Assembly (NCBI RefSeq): GCF_000143415.4 | Contig: NW_003314340.1 | Location: forward strand, 614,161-678,160 | DNA length: 64,000 nt | DNA from: Selaginella moellendorffii | Lineage: Eukaryota > Streptophyta > Lycopodiopsida > Selaginellales > Selaginellaceae | Reading direction: 5' to 3' | In this document: piece by piece, positions 22,401 through 36,477 of the stretch | Layout of the letters: the number at the start of each line of letters is the position of its first letter | Numbering within the stretch: position 1 is the stretch's first letter | Translations under genes and position numbers: made by a program | The notes under the pieces: generated by a model | Databases searched by the model: none | The model's input: only the letters and a program-made list of their open reading frames with translations | What the model was told of the DNA's origin: nothing

Positions 22401-25400
22401 TTACATATCAGAGTGAAGCTCGCTATCTCTCGAGTTGCTGCCCAGCGAAGGAACGGTGATGGCCATGAAGGAATAAGCAGGCAAGGTTATTCCCATTTGG
22501 TTTTTCCCAGACATTGTCACAGTCTTGGGAACCACCTGAGGAAAAATCAAGACACAGCAAAGTTTACTAAGAACTTTCTTTCTTTTTTTCTGTATAGCTG
22601 ACCTTCGTGGGATTGCTGAAAGAATTTTCATCCATGACGTTGTTTGACGTGAGAATCACAGCAGTGGAGTTTGCAGAATTCCAGAATGATCCATCAATGT
22701 TGAGCTTAAGCCCCACTGCTTTGTTTCCAAAGTTCACGGCCTTAACAGAAAAGAATCCATCCATTATACAAAAGAAAAAAAAAACTTTTCTTTTGCTCAC
22801 CTTTACGATGATGGATGGATCGTTTGTGTCTGAAGAACGAATTGCCGAAGTTACCACGCTATTAACATTGGTACTGCCCGTAATGTTGGAGGGTAAGAGT
22901 GTAGCTCCACTTGAGAGCTTGAAGAACTTTTGGACCCAGTAGCTTGGCGTTCCATACGATTGCCACGAGTCGTAGACTATAGAATCTGGATTCCATCTAT
23001 AATCAAGTGCCAAAGCCAGTGCATAGTCCTTGATTAAAATCATTGCAGTTCTTGAAAACTTTCTATCATACCTGCGATCGTTGTTATTTACAAAGAGGGG
23101 AGCGTAGCTTGTCATATGTACAACATCACTGTGGTAGAAAAAGTTAGCTCGAAAACTTTTTCTAATGGAAGTTACCTGTTTCGCTCAATGCCAATCAAGA
23201 ATGCTGCTTCTGCGAGTGCAGCCAAGAGACTCCCGCGGCCAGCATCGTTGCCAGTGACCGCGTACTCACTCACAAACGCCTAAAAAATCGAAGAAAACAG
23301 TTAGAAATGGGAAGAACGTCACTAAAGCTATACCTTTGGTCCATCGTTTCTAGATATCTTATCGAACTGGTGATTCATATTGAAGAGATTGCTAGCGGAC
23401 GTATAAATCTGAGAAAAGCACGCATTAAAACATGTATCTGTACTAAATCAGCTTTTTATGTACGTGGAAATCGTAGAGGTCGGCTGGATGGTCGAGTTGT
23501 CTGTACGATCCATCGCAGTTTGTGACAATGCTAATATCGGGGTAGTATTTCTTGATGGCATAGTAGAATTGGAGATAATTGTCTGCTCATTGGATAGACC
23601 AATCAAAAGAAGAACAAAAATAAAGAACTCGAAAGAGTCATTACCTCTATAGTACTGCTTTCCACAGTCCTCGTTTCCTATCGCGACATACTTGAGATTA
23701 AAAGGCTCTGGATGACCCATCTTAGCACGCAATGCTCCATATTTGCTAGAGCTGGAGCCAAGAGCAAATTCCAGCCCATCCAGAGCTTCCTGGATGCAAG
23801 AACCATCAGAATCTCCTCAAAAGCTTAAACCTTATAATACATCTCACGACGTAGTACCTGGACGAAAGGTCCAATAAGTGAAGTAGCAACTTCATCCGTG
23901 TGACTAACGCCTGATAGAGAATCAAAGTTATGCTTGGAAGTTTGTCAAGAGTTCTTTGTTTGCGTACCATTGTTGAATACCCATATTGGCAATGCGTCCA
24001 AGTCTTCTGCAAGCTAGAATGATAGAAACTTGTCCTGTTAGAGTCCGCTGGAAGCAAGACAAACTTCCAAGCTAGAAAACTTACTTGGAGGAACTCAAAG
24101 TAGCCGATTCCATCGTCGGACCAGTACCCCCACACGTCGCCGAGATGGCCGGGCCTTTCTTCCCATGGACCAACCGAGGCTCGCCATCTCCAAGCATTTT
24201 GGAGTCTCTCACCTTCAACATAGCATCCTCCTGCCAAAGTTGATATCACAGACATACACAAAAATCTCTTGAGAATTTCAGCTGGCCAAAATATTTGAGC
24301 TGCAAACCTGGGAATCGAATGAAGCGAGGCTTGAGTTCTTCGAGCATGAGAGCCAAATCTTTTCTAAAGCCGTGTCCCTGGAGCCAGAAGGAAAGAAAAG
24401 GACGAGGAATAAGAGCTTCGTTTTTATTTTGGTTTTTATGAGACTAACTTACCTTGTAAGTTTCCACAGGCATCGCGGAGACTTGATCAATCCAAAAGAC
24501 TGTTTTTTCTTTGCTTGTGATTGTGAGCTGGGCATAATGATCTGTGGCTTGTGCTTTCAAGACGATCTCCTGCTTTGTCCACCCCTTCGTGCCATCGCTG
24601 AAAACTCTACAAAGTTAGACAAAGAAAAACAAATAGTTCCATCAAACCAAAAGAAAACTCACACGTTGATCGTGTCACTTTGAGCCAGTGTCACAGAACT
24701 GTCGGAAGATACAAAGGAGACAACGACACTGCTGGATGTGGCTGCTTTCAACCAGAAAATAATTTTGTACTCGTCTCCAGCACGAACGTCCTATAGGATG
24801 ATCCAATACAAACTCATTAAAAAACCAAAGAATTCGGAGAACTGAGAAGATGAAAGCGAGCTCACCATTCCCCAGTAGCCAGGATTGGCTACACCAACAG
24901 GAGCCTGGCAGCTATCGCACAAAACCTCCACTCGCAAGGCGATGGGATTTCTCGCGAACGGAGAAGCACGCTCGGTGGCGAGCAAAACATCCGAGGAGCT
25001 TCCAACCGGGGTCCATGGCGCAATGTTGGAGGGTGTGTTTTGTCCACCAGCTTCGAAGCCTTGATCCCCAAAATCTCACAAAGTCAGCAGTGGTCGAAAA
25101 AATAGAAAAAAAAGGGCAAAAAGAAGAGAGAGATGTATTCTAACCTCGATTGCTCACGAGCTCAGACCAAAGTCCACCGTTTCCAGCGTGATTGATCTCC
25201 TGGGCGAAGATGAAAACGTATCGATAGCTATTAGCGATGGCCCCAAAACGAAGAGACGAAGAGACTTTACCTCGAAAAAAATGCCAAAGAGAGTGCTTGG
25301 TATGGGCGTGCCATCGCCTTCATCCGAGAGGACATGCATGGTGATGGATCTGCCATGGGCGCAATAGATGGACAGAAAAATCACAAGCGGCAGCAAGAGG

Positions 25401-25411
25401 AGGAGCTCCAT
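22401..25411 (-). CDS. Alpha-L-arabinofuranosidase, glycoside hydrolase family 51
   Basis: Seventeen minus-strand exons: 25411-25271, 25199-25145, 25059-24866, 24790-24663, 24606-24453, 24377-24308, 24230-24085, 24013-23968, 23910-23858, 23789-23645, 23582-23464, 23408-23334, 23279-23176, 23128-23072, 22996-22801, 22740-22603, 22535-22401. They sum to 652 codons, giving 651 residues; Arabidopsis ASD1/ASD2 are slightly longer. An N-terminal signal peptide (MELLLLLPLVIFLSIYCAHG) predicts secretion to the cell wall. A carbohydrate-binding-like region (TPVGSSSDVLL...GYWGMDV) precedes the TIM barrel (PRFIRFPGGCYVEG). The acid/base glutamate lies in YVAIGNEDCG and the nucleophile in FVSEYAV. The enzyme releases arabinofuranose from arabinan and arabinoxylan. 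All introns are short, and no defect is seen. Confidence 0.93.
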
Positions 25412-25463
25412 GGATTTTTCTTCCTATCTTGTGCCTGTCTATCTTACCCAAACGCTACTGTGC

Positions 25464-25470
25464 TTATATA
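25464..25470 (-). promoter_or_regulatory. TATA box of the GH51 gene
   Basis: The minus strand reads TATATAAGC about 53 bp upstream of the arabinofuranosidase start codon (25411), which leaves a short leader. No second candidate lies nearer. Confidence 0.55.
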
Positions 25471-25474
25471 ACAT

Positions 25475-25950
25475 GGACATTGTCGTAGCTTGGACGACGC
25501 CCTTCTCTTCGGGGCTCCTCAAATCACAATCGGGCAATTGAGTAAAAGTCATCCAGAATGACTCCTTTTCTTGTCAGCTAGTCCTTCCAATCGAATTGGA
25601 TAGACATTGAAATAAAAAGATTAAGAATTTAAAAGAAAATAATTGAAGTTTTAGTTTTAGTTTATTATTATATAGAACAAAAATTTAATACAGTTTAGAA
25701 GTTAACTAAATCACCAAATTTGTGGAAGCCCAATACATATTTAAACCAATTAAAAGAAGTGCATTCTTATTCATGTGCCTTTCTCTTTATCTTTATTTGC
25801 TTATAATCGTTTTGTTTATAATCCACCATATTTAATAACATACAGATTAATAAATATTACGTGGAATATAATTGATGAGCAATCACTTTCAAAATAACTT
25901 TCAACTCAAGTTTAAGAATACACAAAACATATTTAAAATATATTATAACT
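25475..25950. other. AT-rich intergenic
   Basis: This is the upstream flank of GH51 and downstream flank of the KLCR gene. It is AT-rich with no ORF of interest. Confidence 0.6.
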
Positions 25951-27869
25951 CTAAGGTTTAGGGTTTACTTGTCTACTTCTCTCCTTGATCAATTCATTCA
26001 ACCTCTTCCTCTCACTTTCAATCTCTTCACACCCAACTCCAAGCTTCTCCTCTTTGATCTTGATGATACTCTGTAGCAAGATGATTGCTTCATCCAATCT
26101 GCAACACACCAATTCACCAAGATCACGGAGAGCTCTTGCAAACCAAACCAAAAGAAACGAAATCCCACCTCCCAAGAGCATCGTAGGTGGCCGCCAAGTT
26201 CATGCTCACATCGATGGTGTCCGGGTGATCGATCCCACACGCCTGCTCCAGCAAGCTCCTCGCCTCCTGGAAGCACTCCCCGGCATCCACAATCTCGTAC
26301 AGCTCCACGCACGCCAGCCCCATTTGATTGAGCAGCAATCCCAAGAACACCATCTTCTTCTCGGGCAAACAAGCCTGATCCGGCGACGCCGCCTTGATCT
26401 TCATCACCGCGCTCTTGAAAGTCACAAGCGCCTCGCCGAATTTTCCAAGAACGTAGTAGAGAATCCCCATCTGCGCCTCGATCGCGGCCACGGCGCTCTG
26501 CTGCCCGAGATTATACTGCGCCGCCGGCTCGATCGCGTCGAGCACGCTGCCCAGCAGCTGGATCGCGCGCTCCGGCTCGTCCAGCGCGCCATACAGCGCC
26601 GCGATCTCTGTCAATCCGCTGATAATCTCGTCCAGCGCCTGCTGCTGCCGCGGGATTCTACTCCCCTGGATCAAACCCTCGTTCTTGGTGAAGAGCTTGA
26701 GCGCCGTCTCGCAATACGTGCGGCATTCGCGATTCTTGCCTGTTCTGAGGTAGAGATCGGCGAGACTCACATAGATCGACGCCACCGACGCGTGATCTTC
26801 CCCTCTCGCGGATTTGAAGACCGTGAGCGCCTTCTGGTAGGCAAACACCGCATCGTCGAAACGCCCTAGGGCAACGTAGGTGTCGCCAATGCTCGCCTCC
26901 ACGGCCGCCACCTCGAGATCGTGGCCGTTGGATTGGATGAGTGACATGCTGGCAAGGACGAGGTACTCGAGCGCCACGTCATGCTGGCCCTTCCCGCCAC
27001 AGATGAGCGCCATGAGCCGTCGATCCGCGGCCTCCTCAACTGATCCCGGCCGTCCGATGTGCGCGTGGATCTGGAGCAGCTCCAGGCACATTGCCTCGGC
27101 CTCGTCGAATTCCAAGTTCTAGAGGAAGAAGAACGAACGAACGAACGATTAGGGCTAGAGGGGGCGACGATCGGGGACGCGAATTCGCGGAGAATTCGCG
27201 AGAATTGGAGCTTACTTGCAAGTGGGCCTCGGCGAGATAGCGGCAAGTCTGCGCGACGCCGGGATCTCGATCGCCCACGGCCTTCTTCTGGAGATCCAGT
27301 GCGGTGTGATACGCCTGGAGTGATTCGGGGTGCCGGCCCATCAATCCATAGGTGTCGCCCAGGTGCATGTAGCCGCTGAAGATCGCGAGCGCGTGCTCGG
27401 TGCCCCGGCCAGCGTCAGGAGCCCTAATCGAGCGCTCCAGCGCGGCGATGGCGTCGCCGAATTGGCGGAGCCGGCAGTGGACAGCGGCCAGCGCGTGGAG
27501 ACTCATGGCCAGCTCGATCGAATTGCCGCCCGATTGCTCGTCCTCCTCGAAGAATTTCACCGCCTGGAGCGCGTAGTCCAGCGCCCTCTGCGGCGCGGTG
27601 GCGCCGCTGATGGATTTGGAGAGGCTCTTGAGCGCCGCCGCGGAAATGGGGGCGAAGGATCGCGCGGGGGATTGGCCCTTGGGGTTGGAGCTCCTCCGGA
27701 TCGTCTCCTTGCTCCCGCGCGGCGGCTTGTTGGGGCTGCCAGGCACGATCCGCGGCAATTCCGGTGGATTGCTCCTCCTGCCGCTGGTGATCCTGGCATT
27801 GGCGCCGCGATTCGTGTTCTCCTTGTCCTTGAAATCTGCGCTCTTACTCTCCATTCTCTCCAAATTCAC
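25951..27869 (-). CDS. Kinesin light chain-related TPR protein (KLCR/CMU type)
   Basis: Three minus-strand exons, 27869-27216, 27118-26169 and 26098-25951, give 583 residues, close to plant KLCR1 length. The first ~75 residues are basic and disordered (RITSGRRSNPPELP), followed by tandem tetratricopeptide repeats, for example ALAIFSGYMHLGDTYGLMGR, VEASIGDTYVALGRFDDAV, SIYVSLADLYLRTGKNRE and VSMNLAATYDALGRLDEAI. The protein ends in a helical charged tail (ESERKRLNELIKERSRQ). Plant KLCR/CMU proteins bind cortical microtubules and stabilise them against cellulose synthase movement; here that is inference by homology. The GC-rich first exons contrast with the AT-rich flanks. A second in-frame methionine lies five codons downstream (MESKS) and may be the real start. 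Confidence 0.88.
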
Positions 27870-28513
27870 TGCTCAGCACTGCTAGATCTCCCGTGGACTG
27901 GTACACCCATTGGAAGAGCACAAATTCCCATTGGAAGAGCACAAATTGGCTCTAGAAAAGGATTTCTTTTCTCTTCCATCTCCCTTGCAAGTCAATCCAC
28001 CAATTACTTTGAAGAAAGTTTATCATCACATCAATCAACACCAATGTGGTTGGATCTTTTCTTTCCATCTCACGATGCAGCTTTTGATTATCACTTAGAT
28101 CTTCCATGAATTGCTATCAAAATCGCATTTTTAAAGGCTGGAAGTGGAACCCAGCCAAAGATCACACTCTTTTCCTTTCGTTCTAGCGACGAAGGATATA
28201 TTTTTCTATTGGCCACGTTGGTACAATGTCACACTCTGGCCAATAGAGAAAGGCATGAAGCAAGAAAATTCAATGTTCCATTTGCTACAAGACATTGTTT
28301 GCCAGCCAACTTCTTTCACAAACATTAAAGCACTTCCATTCCCAGCTTATTTAGTTCTTAAAAACCACACCATCTCCATCCAGCCCAGCATCAAATCAGA
28401 GAATGCTTCCTCTAGTATCAAAGCACCTTAGTTTAGTTTCCTCTTCTCGCAGGAGAGAACTTATGCTTACGCCGGGCCTGGCAGAGATCAAACTTAAAAC
28501 CACTCGCCAAATC
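27870..28513. other. Intergenic between the KLCR and kinase genes
   Basis: It contains the upstream region of KLCR and the 3' flank of the kinase gene. No additional gene is supported. Confidence 0.5.
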
Positions 28514-30533
<2,020 letters not shown>

Positions 30534-31341
30534 GATTGAGGTCTTGTGCATTCAACTGTTACGATTAGGCCTTTCCTGAGCTGCTGAAACCCCCCTCTAC
30601 ATAAATACGGTAGCTGAAAATATCTGAAGTACGTTCTAACGATGTCTTCCATCTGCGAGCCGGGTACCGAGATCCTCCATCCCGGAGGACTAAACCGCAA
30701 AAACTAGAGCCTAGGACGCATCGAGCAGCTTCGTCCATTTCAGAACCGGCAGAACCATGACGATTTGTCATCGCAGCAGGACAACTGCTGCCAAAAGCAC
30801 GACTCATCCATGACGCTGCATCAACAGCCCTCCTAGTCCCGTCCAAACTATGCCCCCTTTCGCCAGCCTAACAATTGGAGGCGGTGCAAACCGCCCAACA
30901 CCATAGATGATTGGCATTCCTTCTATGCTCATGGGCTCAGGCACCACAATTCTGCAAGTAAAATCCACCGTCAGCCAGCTGATTCGAGCAAGCTTGCCGC
31001 GAGAAAATCCGCGAGGAGTTCTAGAGGGCGAGAATTTTGGGCGCTACTGCTGCTCTACTTACCCCAGGAATTGTGAAACGTGCCGATCCAGCCCGGCGCC
31101 TGGAGGCGCCTGGAGAGATTGATGCCTGCCGCCGCCTTGCTGCACTGTTGCCCCACCCCCCGACGCCGCCAAACCCTAGCCCTTGCTCCTGGCCAGCCCT
31201 AATAAGGACAGTGAATTTTTTTCTTGGTGGTGCCGCCGTTGGATTGGGCCGTCAAAAGCAAAATCGAAAACTATTTTGCGCGTAAAACTATTCCCTTTCA
31301 AATATCAAACTATGTTTTTGCGGGCTTCCATACACATACGA
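30534..31341. other. Kinase upstream region and 5' leader, no second gene supported
   Basis: The stretch holds the presumed promoter and leader of the minus-strand kinase gene. Small ORFs here have no recognisable motif. Confidence 0.45.
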
Positions 31342-31412
31342 GCACTGCTGGTCTAGTGGTAGAATAGTTCCCTGCCACGGAACAGACCCGGGTTCGATTC
31401 CCGGGCAGTGCA
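31342..31412 (+). tRNA. tRNA-Gly (GCC)
   Basis: The 71-nt cloverleaf has acceptor GCACTGC (31342-31348) pairing with GCAGTGC (31405-31411) plus discriminator A. The anticodon GCC lies at 31374-31376 in the loop CTGCCAC. The A box is TGGTCTAGTGG (31349-31359) and the B box GGTTCGATTCC (31391-31401). There is no intron and no encoded CCA, as expected for a nuclear gene. A T run follows at 31413-31418. Confidence 0.97.
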
Positions 31413-31418
31413 TTTTTC
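31413..31418 (+). terminator. Pol III T-run terminator of tRNA-Gly
   Basis: The sequence ATTTTTCC follows immediately after the tRNA 3' end, a standard RNA polymerase III stop. Confidence 0.7.
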
Positions 31419-31903
31419 CACCACATGAATAATCTTTTTATTGGCTTCAATACATTATTTTGTTCTTAGAAGTTTTATCTCTTTGATTGCTAATGGTTTC
31501 ATTCCAAGACTGTAAGAATCGATCAATCGGACAAATGGATCCCAGAAACACGACAATTAATTAGATGGGTCTTTAAACTAAAGTCGTGAGTGGAAGCAAA
31601 AGAGTGGAAAATAAAAGGAGCTAGAAGAGGAAGCCCTAGTTTTGTGGGTCATGGCGGAGGCAACGGGGCCGATCGCGCTGGCACGTTACGCATCATCGAT
31701 CTTGTAGTCGAGCGAGGCGCTGTGAGCGAGCGATCGATCGTCTCTTCCATGATCTAGCGCCAGCCAGTCCCTGCGCATTGGGAATTCCATCAGACGGATC
31801 GATCGATCGATCGGTCTACTTCCAAGGGATTTCAGGGTTCTAGCTGCGATCGGAGCTGCGGGTGATATTTCGGAAGGAATTCTTCGCGCGGTGGATTAGC
31901 AGC
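31419..31903 (+). promoter_or_regulatory. Upstream region and leader of the syntaxin gene
   Basis: It contains GATC microsatellite runs (31727-31739 and 31797-31813) in the probable 5' leader of the syntaxin. There is no separate gene and no clear TATA box. Confidence 0.4.
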
Positions 31904-33468
31904 ATGAACGATCTTCTAGCGGTAGAAACCCCCATCGGCTGGAAAGCTCTCTTGGTTTTGAAAGTTTGTCTTGATCTTCTTTCTTCCAGGGTTCTTCGCC
32001 GCAAGCTAGGATCAGCGGCGACTCAAATGGAGACCTGGAAGCCGGGGTCGCTAACACAGGGATGGAGGATTTCCTTCAAGAGGTTCGTGTCTATGCCTTC
32101 CTGGAAAAGAGAATTTTTTATTCATCGGGGATTTTCTCATCAGGTTGGACATATCACTACCTCAATGGGACAGATTAGAAAAAACCTTCACAAGCTACAG
32201 GTAGTGATCTCTTTTTTTTTTTTTCCTTGTTCTTGAGACGCCTTGTGACCGGAATCATTTCAGGAAGCACACGAGGAATCTAAGACGGTCACCAAGGCGG
32301 CAGCAATGAAAGGTTCGTCAGTGAGGGGTGTTGGAAAAATTCTTTTCTAACATCAATGCCCTTGTCTTTCCCCACTACGCAGCTTTAAAGAAGCGGATGG
32401 AAGCGGACGTTGATGAGGTTAGCAAAGCCGCGCGAAAGATCAAAGTGAAGCTGGAGGCGTTGGATAAATCTGTGAGTTTTCTGGTTGATTTGGTGGATCA
32501 GTCTCTGGTTTTATACTTTTCGCAGAATATATCTAATCGTAAGAAACCGGGATGTGGGGAAGGATCGAGTATTGACAGGCAAAGGATGTCGATGACTGCG
32601 TATGTCGATCTATAGTTTTCGTGCTTGGTTCAATGATTATCAATTCTTAACAGAACTCTCAAGAAGAAGCTAAAAGACCTCATGGGAGAGTTCCAAGTAA
32701 GCCAGCTATCTTCGTAAAGAAAGAAAAGGCTAATAATGTAAAACTGGGTTTTGTCTCAGGACTTACGACAGAAATTCCAGGACGAGTACAGAGAAGTTGT
32801 CGAAAGAAGAATCTTTACTGGTGAGTGAAGAGGACATTGTTTCTTTCGCTTATAGAACTAAAACTTGTTCTTCCAGTCACTGGTAAAAGGCCAGAAGAGG
32901 ATATGATAGAGCAGCTGATTGAAACTGGTGATAGTGAATCAATATTCCAAAAAGCCATCCAAGAACAAGGGCGTGGACAGGTGATTTTATCTCTGGAACA
33001 AGCTCGTTCGTAACAAGCTCGTTGCTACAGATTTTAGATACCGTAGCCGAAATCCAGGAAAGACACGACGCAGTCAAGGACATGGAAAAGAAACTGCTCG
33101 AGCTCCATCAGGTATACAAGAGAAACAAAAAACTTTCGTGCCAAGAATCTCACTGTGCGTTTCCTTCGCTGCAGATATTCTTGGATATGGCTGTCCTCGT
33201 TGAGGCGCAGGGAGAGATGCTGGACAACATAGAAACACAAGTAAGAATCACCCTCAAAACTTTTAAAAATTGATCGATCGATCTTGCGCAGGTTTCCAAG
33301 GCGGTGGATCACGTCCAGGCGGGCACGAGCGCTCTCAAGAGGACCAAGCAGTTGCAACGCAGCAAGAGGAAATGGATGTGCATTGCCATCATCATACTTC
33401 TAATAGTGATCGCTGTCATTGTTGTAGGTGTCGTAAAGCCCTGGCAAAGCAAGTCTAACGGGAGATAG
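31904..33468 (+). CDS. Qa-SNARE syntaxin, plasma-membrane SYP12/SYP13 type
   Basis: Twelve exons: 31904-31921, 31990-32082, 32144-32200, 32264-32312, 32383-32471, 32526-32599, 32654-32696, 32760-32820, 32877-32980, 33031-33111, 33175-33240, 33292-33468. They give 303 residues, matching Arabidopsis SYP132 length. The Habc region contains [20 protein letters not shown] and [17 protein letters not shown]. The SNARE motif has the conserved [19 protein letters not shown] with the zero-layer glutamine. A C-terminal anchor ([18 protein letters not shown]) is followed by a short tail. The role is fusion of secretory vesicles at the plasma membrane or cell plate. Introns are 49-70 nt. No defects are seen. 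Confidence 0.95.
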
Positions 33469-33889
33469 ATGTCTTACGCTAGCAAGCACGCATCGTGTTG
33501 TTTGATCGATTTTTACAGTAACAAGGTGACCATATTTACACGATTTACTTGTGCTGAAAATCTTTGTAAAAGGATGAGTAGTTGTTCTTTGTTTGTGAGT
33601 TTATTGCGAAGTACCTCAATGAGGAACGTTTCTTTCACAAATTCAATCTAGAAAGTGTTTAGCCGATTCTCGGCAGTATGATACTACATGATATTTCTCC
33701 TTAGGTACATGGCTGTGTTTTCTTCTGGACTGATTCGAATAAAAGGTCCTTGAGTTTAGCAAGCTTCACTGACTTCAAGATCAGATAAACTCTTTCTTCT
33801 GGTATAAGATGATAGCACCTACAAAACAGTCACTGAATAATAAGGATTGATACTTTCCAAATCCTGTGAGAAAAGGAAAAAGATGCCCT
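33469..33889. other. Syntaxin 3' flank
   Basis: No gene is seen between the syntaxin stop codon and the start of gypsy B similarity. Confidence 0.5.
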
Positions 33890-34799
33890 ACTGTAGACAT
33901 CTTCGTAAATTAGCAGTTGCATTGTCACACAAAAAATTCACAAAAAATTGTCACTTATCAGCGTTGTCAACATTTTCCAGATTGGCAGCCACTATTTCTT
34001 GGGTGGAGACCTTGGCGTCAACAACATCTTGTTGGTGCTGCTGCAGTGGAAGGTTTGGACATCGAGATGCATCTGGGAAACGAGGAATTGCGCGAGTACT
34101 GAAAGGACTTTGCACAAATAAGTTAGTGACCCTTCTATATTTCTTTCGGGAGTATCATCAAGAGGTTCACTCGGCACTAGTTTATCTAGTGTTTACTTTC
34201 CAAGCTCATTTTTATAGCAAATGATCTCCTATTTTTCTCTCTATATTGGTTAATACAGGTTCGAGTTTGTCTTTTATTGCTCGACTTGTTGCCACACGTT
34301 GTCGTCTACACTTATGTCATGCAGTGGAGTCAGTTATGGCAATAGTTGTACACATGCATGTGCACGGGATGAAGTGGACTTAATTGTGCATGTGGGTGAT
34401 CTCAAGCTTAAGTTGTAATCATTGTGGGTGGTGCCAAGTCAAGCTTTAGACCTCATACTTTGTATGGATTGGTTGCAACACAATCGTGCCAAGTGTGACT
34501 TTGAGGCTTTCCCCCTTGTCTTATACTTCTTTATATTTCATTCATTCCTCTCACTTCCGTATTTCTTCGTCTTTTTGCTTCTACCTTTGCTTCCATTACT
34601 TTTGTCCCCCCACTACTTCTTTCTATATTTCTATTTTATTTTGCTCTTCCCTTTTTCGATCCCTCTGACAATTTTTGTGTTGCAGTCGTTGATCGGCTCA
34701 TAAAGGAGTATTCTAATCTCTTTGAGTTTGACCTATTGTCTGGGGCCAAGATTGCCATATGTCATCTGATTCCAACTAGGGATGCTTGTCCAATTAAGG

Positions 34800-35950
34800 T
34801 TCCCATTTGTCATCGGTCACCCAAAGAGATCAAGATTTTACGTGCAAATGTCAAAGAGATATTAGAGAAGGGTGTTATTCAGAAGTTACGAAGTCTTTAA
34901 GCATATGAACCTCATCTTGTGACAAAGCCTGATAGGAGTATTTGTTTTTACATTGACTATCATCCGTTAAATGAAGTGACGATCCTAGATGTGTACCTTC
35001 TTCCTCACACTGCTGATCTCTTAGATCGTTTGGGGTGATGTCGTTAATTCACCAAATTAGATCTTGCTTCTGGCCGAAGAAGATGTTCCTAAGATTGCTT
35101 TTCATATACCATTTGGTTTGTACGAGTTCTTGGTGATGCTATTTGGTTTGAACAATGCTCTAGCAACTTTCCAACGGATGATGGATAAGGTTTTTTGCGA
35201 TATGCCAGAAGTGACAACTAACTTCATTGATGATGTCTTGATCCACTTTGAAGGGATGTGGGAGAAACACATTCATGATGTTTATAAAATATTGGATTGG
35301 CTATGGGACGTTAGTTTAAAGCTGAAGCAATTGAAGTGCATGTTTGGGTCCAAGGACACAACTCATCTTGGGGACTGTATTTCTCGTGAGTGTTTGTAAG
35401 TTGATCCTAACAAACTTGTGGCTATTCTAAAGTTCCTTACTCCGAAGTGTGTGGCCTAATGCAAAAATATGGGTATTTCACCATTTAGTATGGCAAATGT
35501 AGAATAGGACTATGCATGTAAACTAGAGCTAGATTATGCCTTAAGTTGGTTGACCATGCCAACCTCTTTCCAACCCTAAACCCTTCCCTACTTTTAGGCA
35601 AGGTGCAATATCTTGGTCATTTTGTGGATCATATTTGAAATCGCATTGCATTGTTGTGAGCATTGTTGAAGTCATTAATATCATCTTTCATCTAGTCTCT
35701 AGATTGTGAGTGGGTGTTCGTGGATTTCAAAGCGCTATTGACAACTCTTTCGATTTCGGTATATTCTGACTACACTCGACATTTTATTTTACGCGTAGAT
35801 GCTTCTGATATTGGTTTTGGAGGTGTGTTGATGCAAAAGAACTCGAGTGTGCCTGGTCAACACCATCCTATTGCATATATAAGCCACACATTACAACCAG
35901 CAGAGGTGAATTACTCCATGACAGAGAAGAAGTATTTAGTAGCAGTCTAG
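34800..35950 (+). pseudogene. RT and RNase H remnants of gypsy B
   Basis: RT palm motifs are seen: FYIDY-like in a broken frame near 34945, [19 protein letters not shown], and FIDD in place of the usual YLDD. RNase H carries ILRVDASDIGFGGVL and HPIAYISHTLQPAEVN. The frame is interrupted near 34890, 35040 and 35400. Confidence 0.78.
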
Positions 35951-36477
35951 GGTTTCGAGAAACTTCATGCATATCTATATGGTTTTCAGATATTACTTAA
36001 AAGTGATTATGCTATCGTTACTTCATTATTGAAACAAAAGAACCTAGTTGGTCGTACTGTTTAGTGGGCTTTGAAATTCTAAATATATGATTTTGATGTT
36101 GTTCATCACCTAGGGAGTTTTATAGCTGATACTAATGCCCTTTCTCGAGTTCCTCTTCATTCTCCACTCTCTTCTCATGTTTCTAATGAGCCTATTATTC
36201 TAGCATCTGTGGATTTTCTAGACAAGGATTCTTTGCCGTCAACAGTTGTTATACTTAATGTTCAATGTTCACAATGTGTAAAGCAAGATCTACCTTCTCT
36301 TGATGAGGTTCGCGAGGCTCAAAAGATTGAGCCATGGATTCAAAGGCTTCGAGATGGGTTTAAGAATCTTGGATCACTTACTAATAACTTGCCATTCCAG
36401 CATTTCCATTCTCAATATCACCTTGAAAATAGCCTTCTTTATTTATAGGGACGGATTTTAATGATCCTTTACGGCTG

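Noticed and set aside
25951-25970. Telomere-like CTAAGGTTTAGGGTTTAC
   Set aside because: Only two degenerate units, located at the end of the KLCR coding region.
25985-26869. 294-codon plus-strand ORF
   Set aside because: Antisense shadow of the KLCR TPR exon.
27330-28109. 259-codon plus-strand ORF
   Set aside because: Antisense shadow of KLCR exon 1.
31797-31813. GATC repeats as a regulatory element
   Set aside because: Simple microsatellite; nothing else supports a function.
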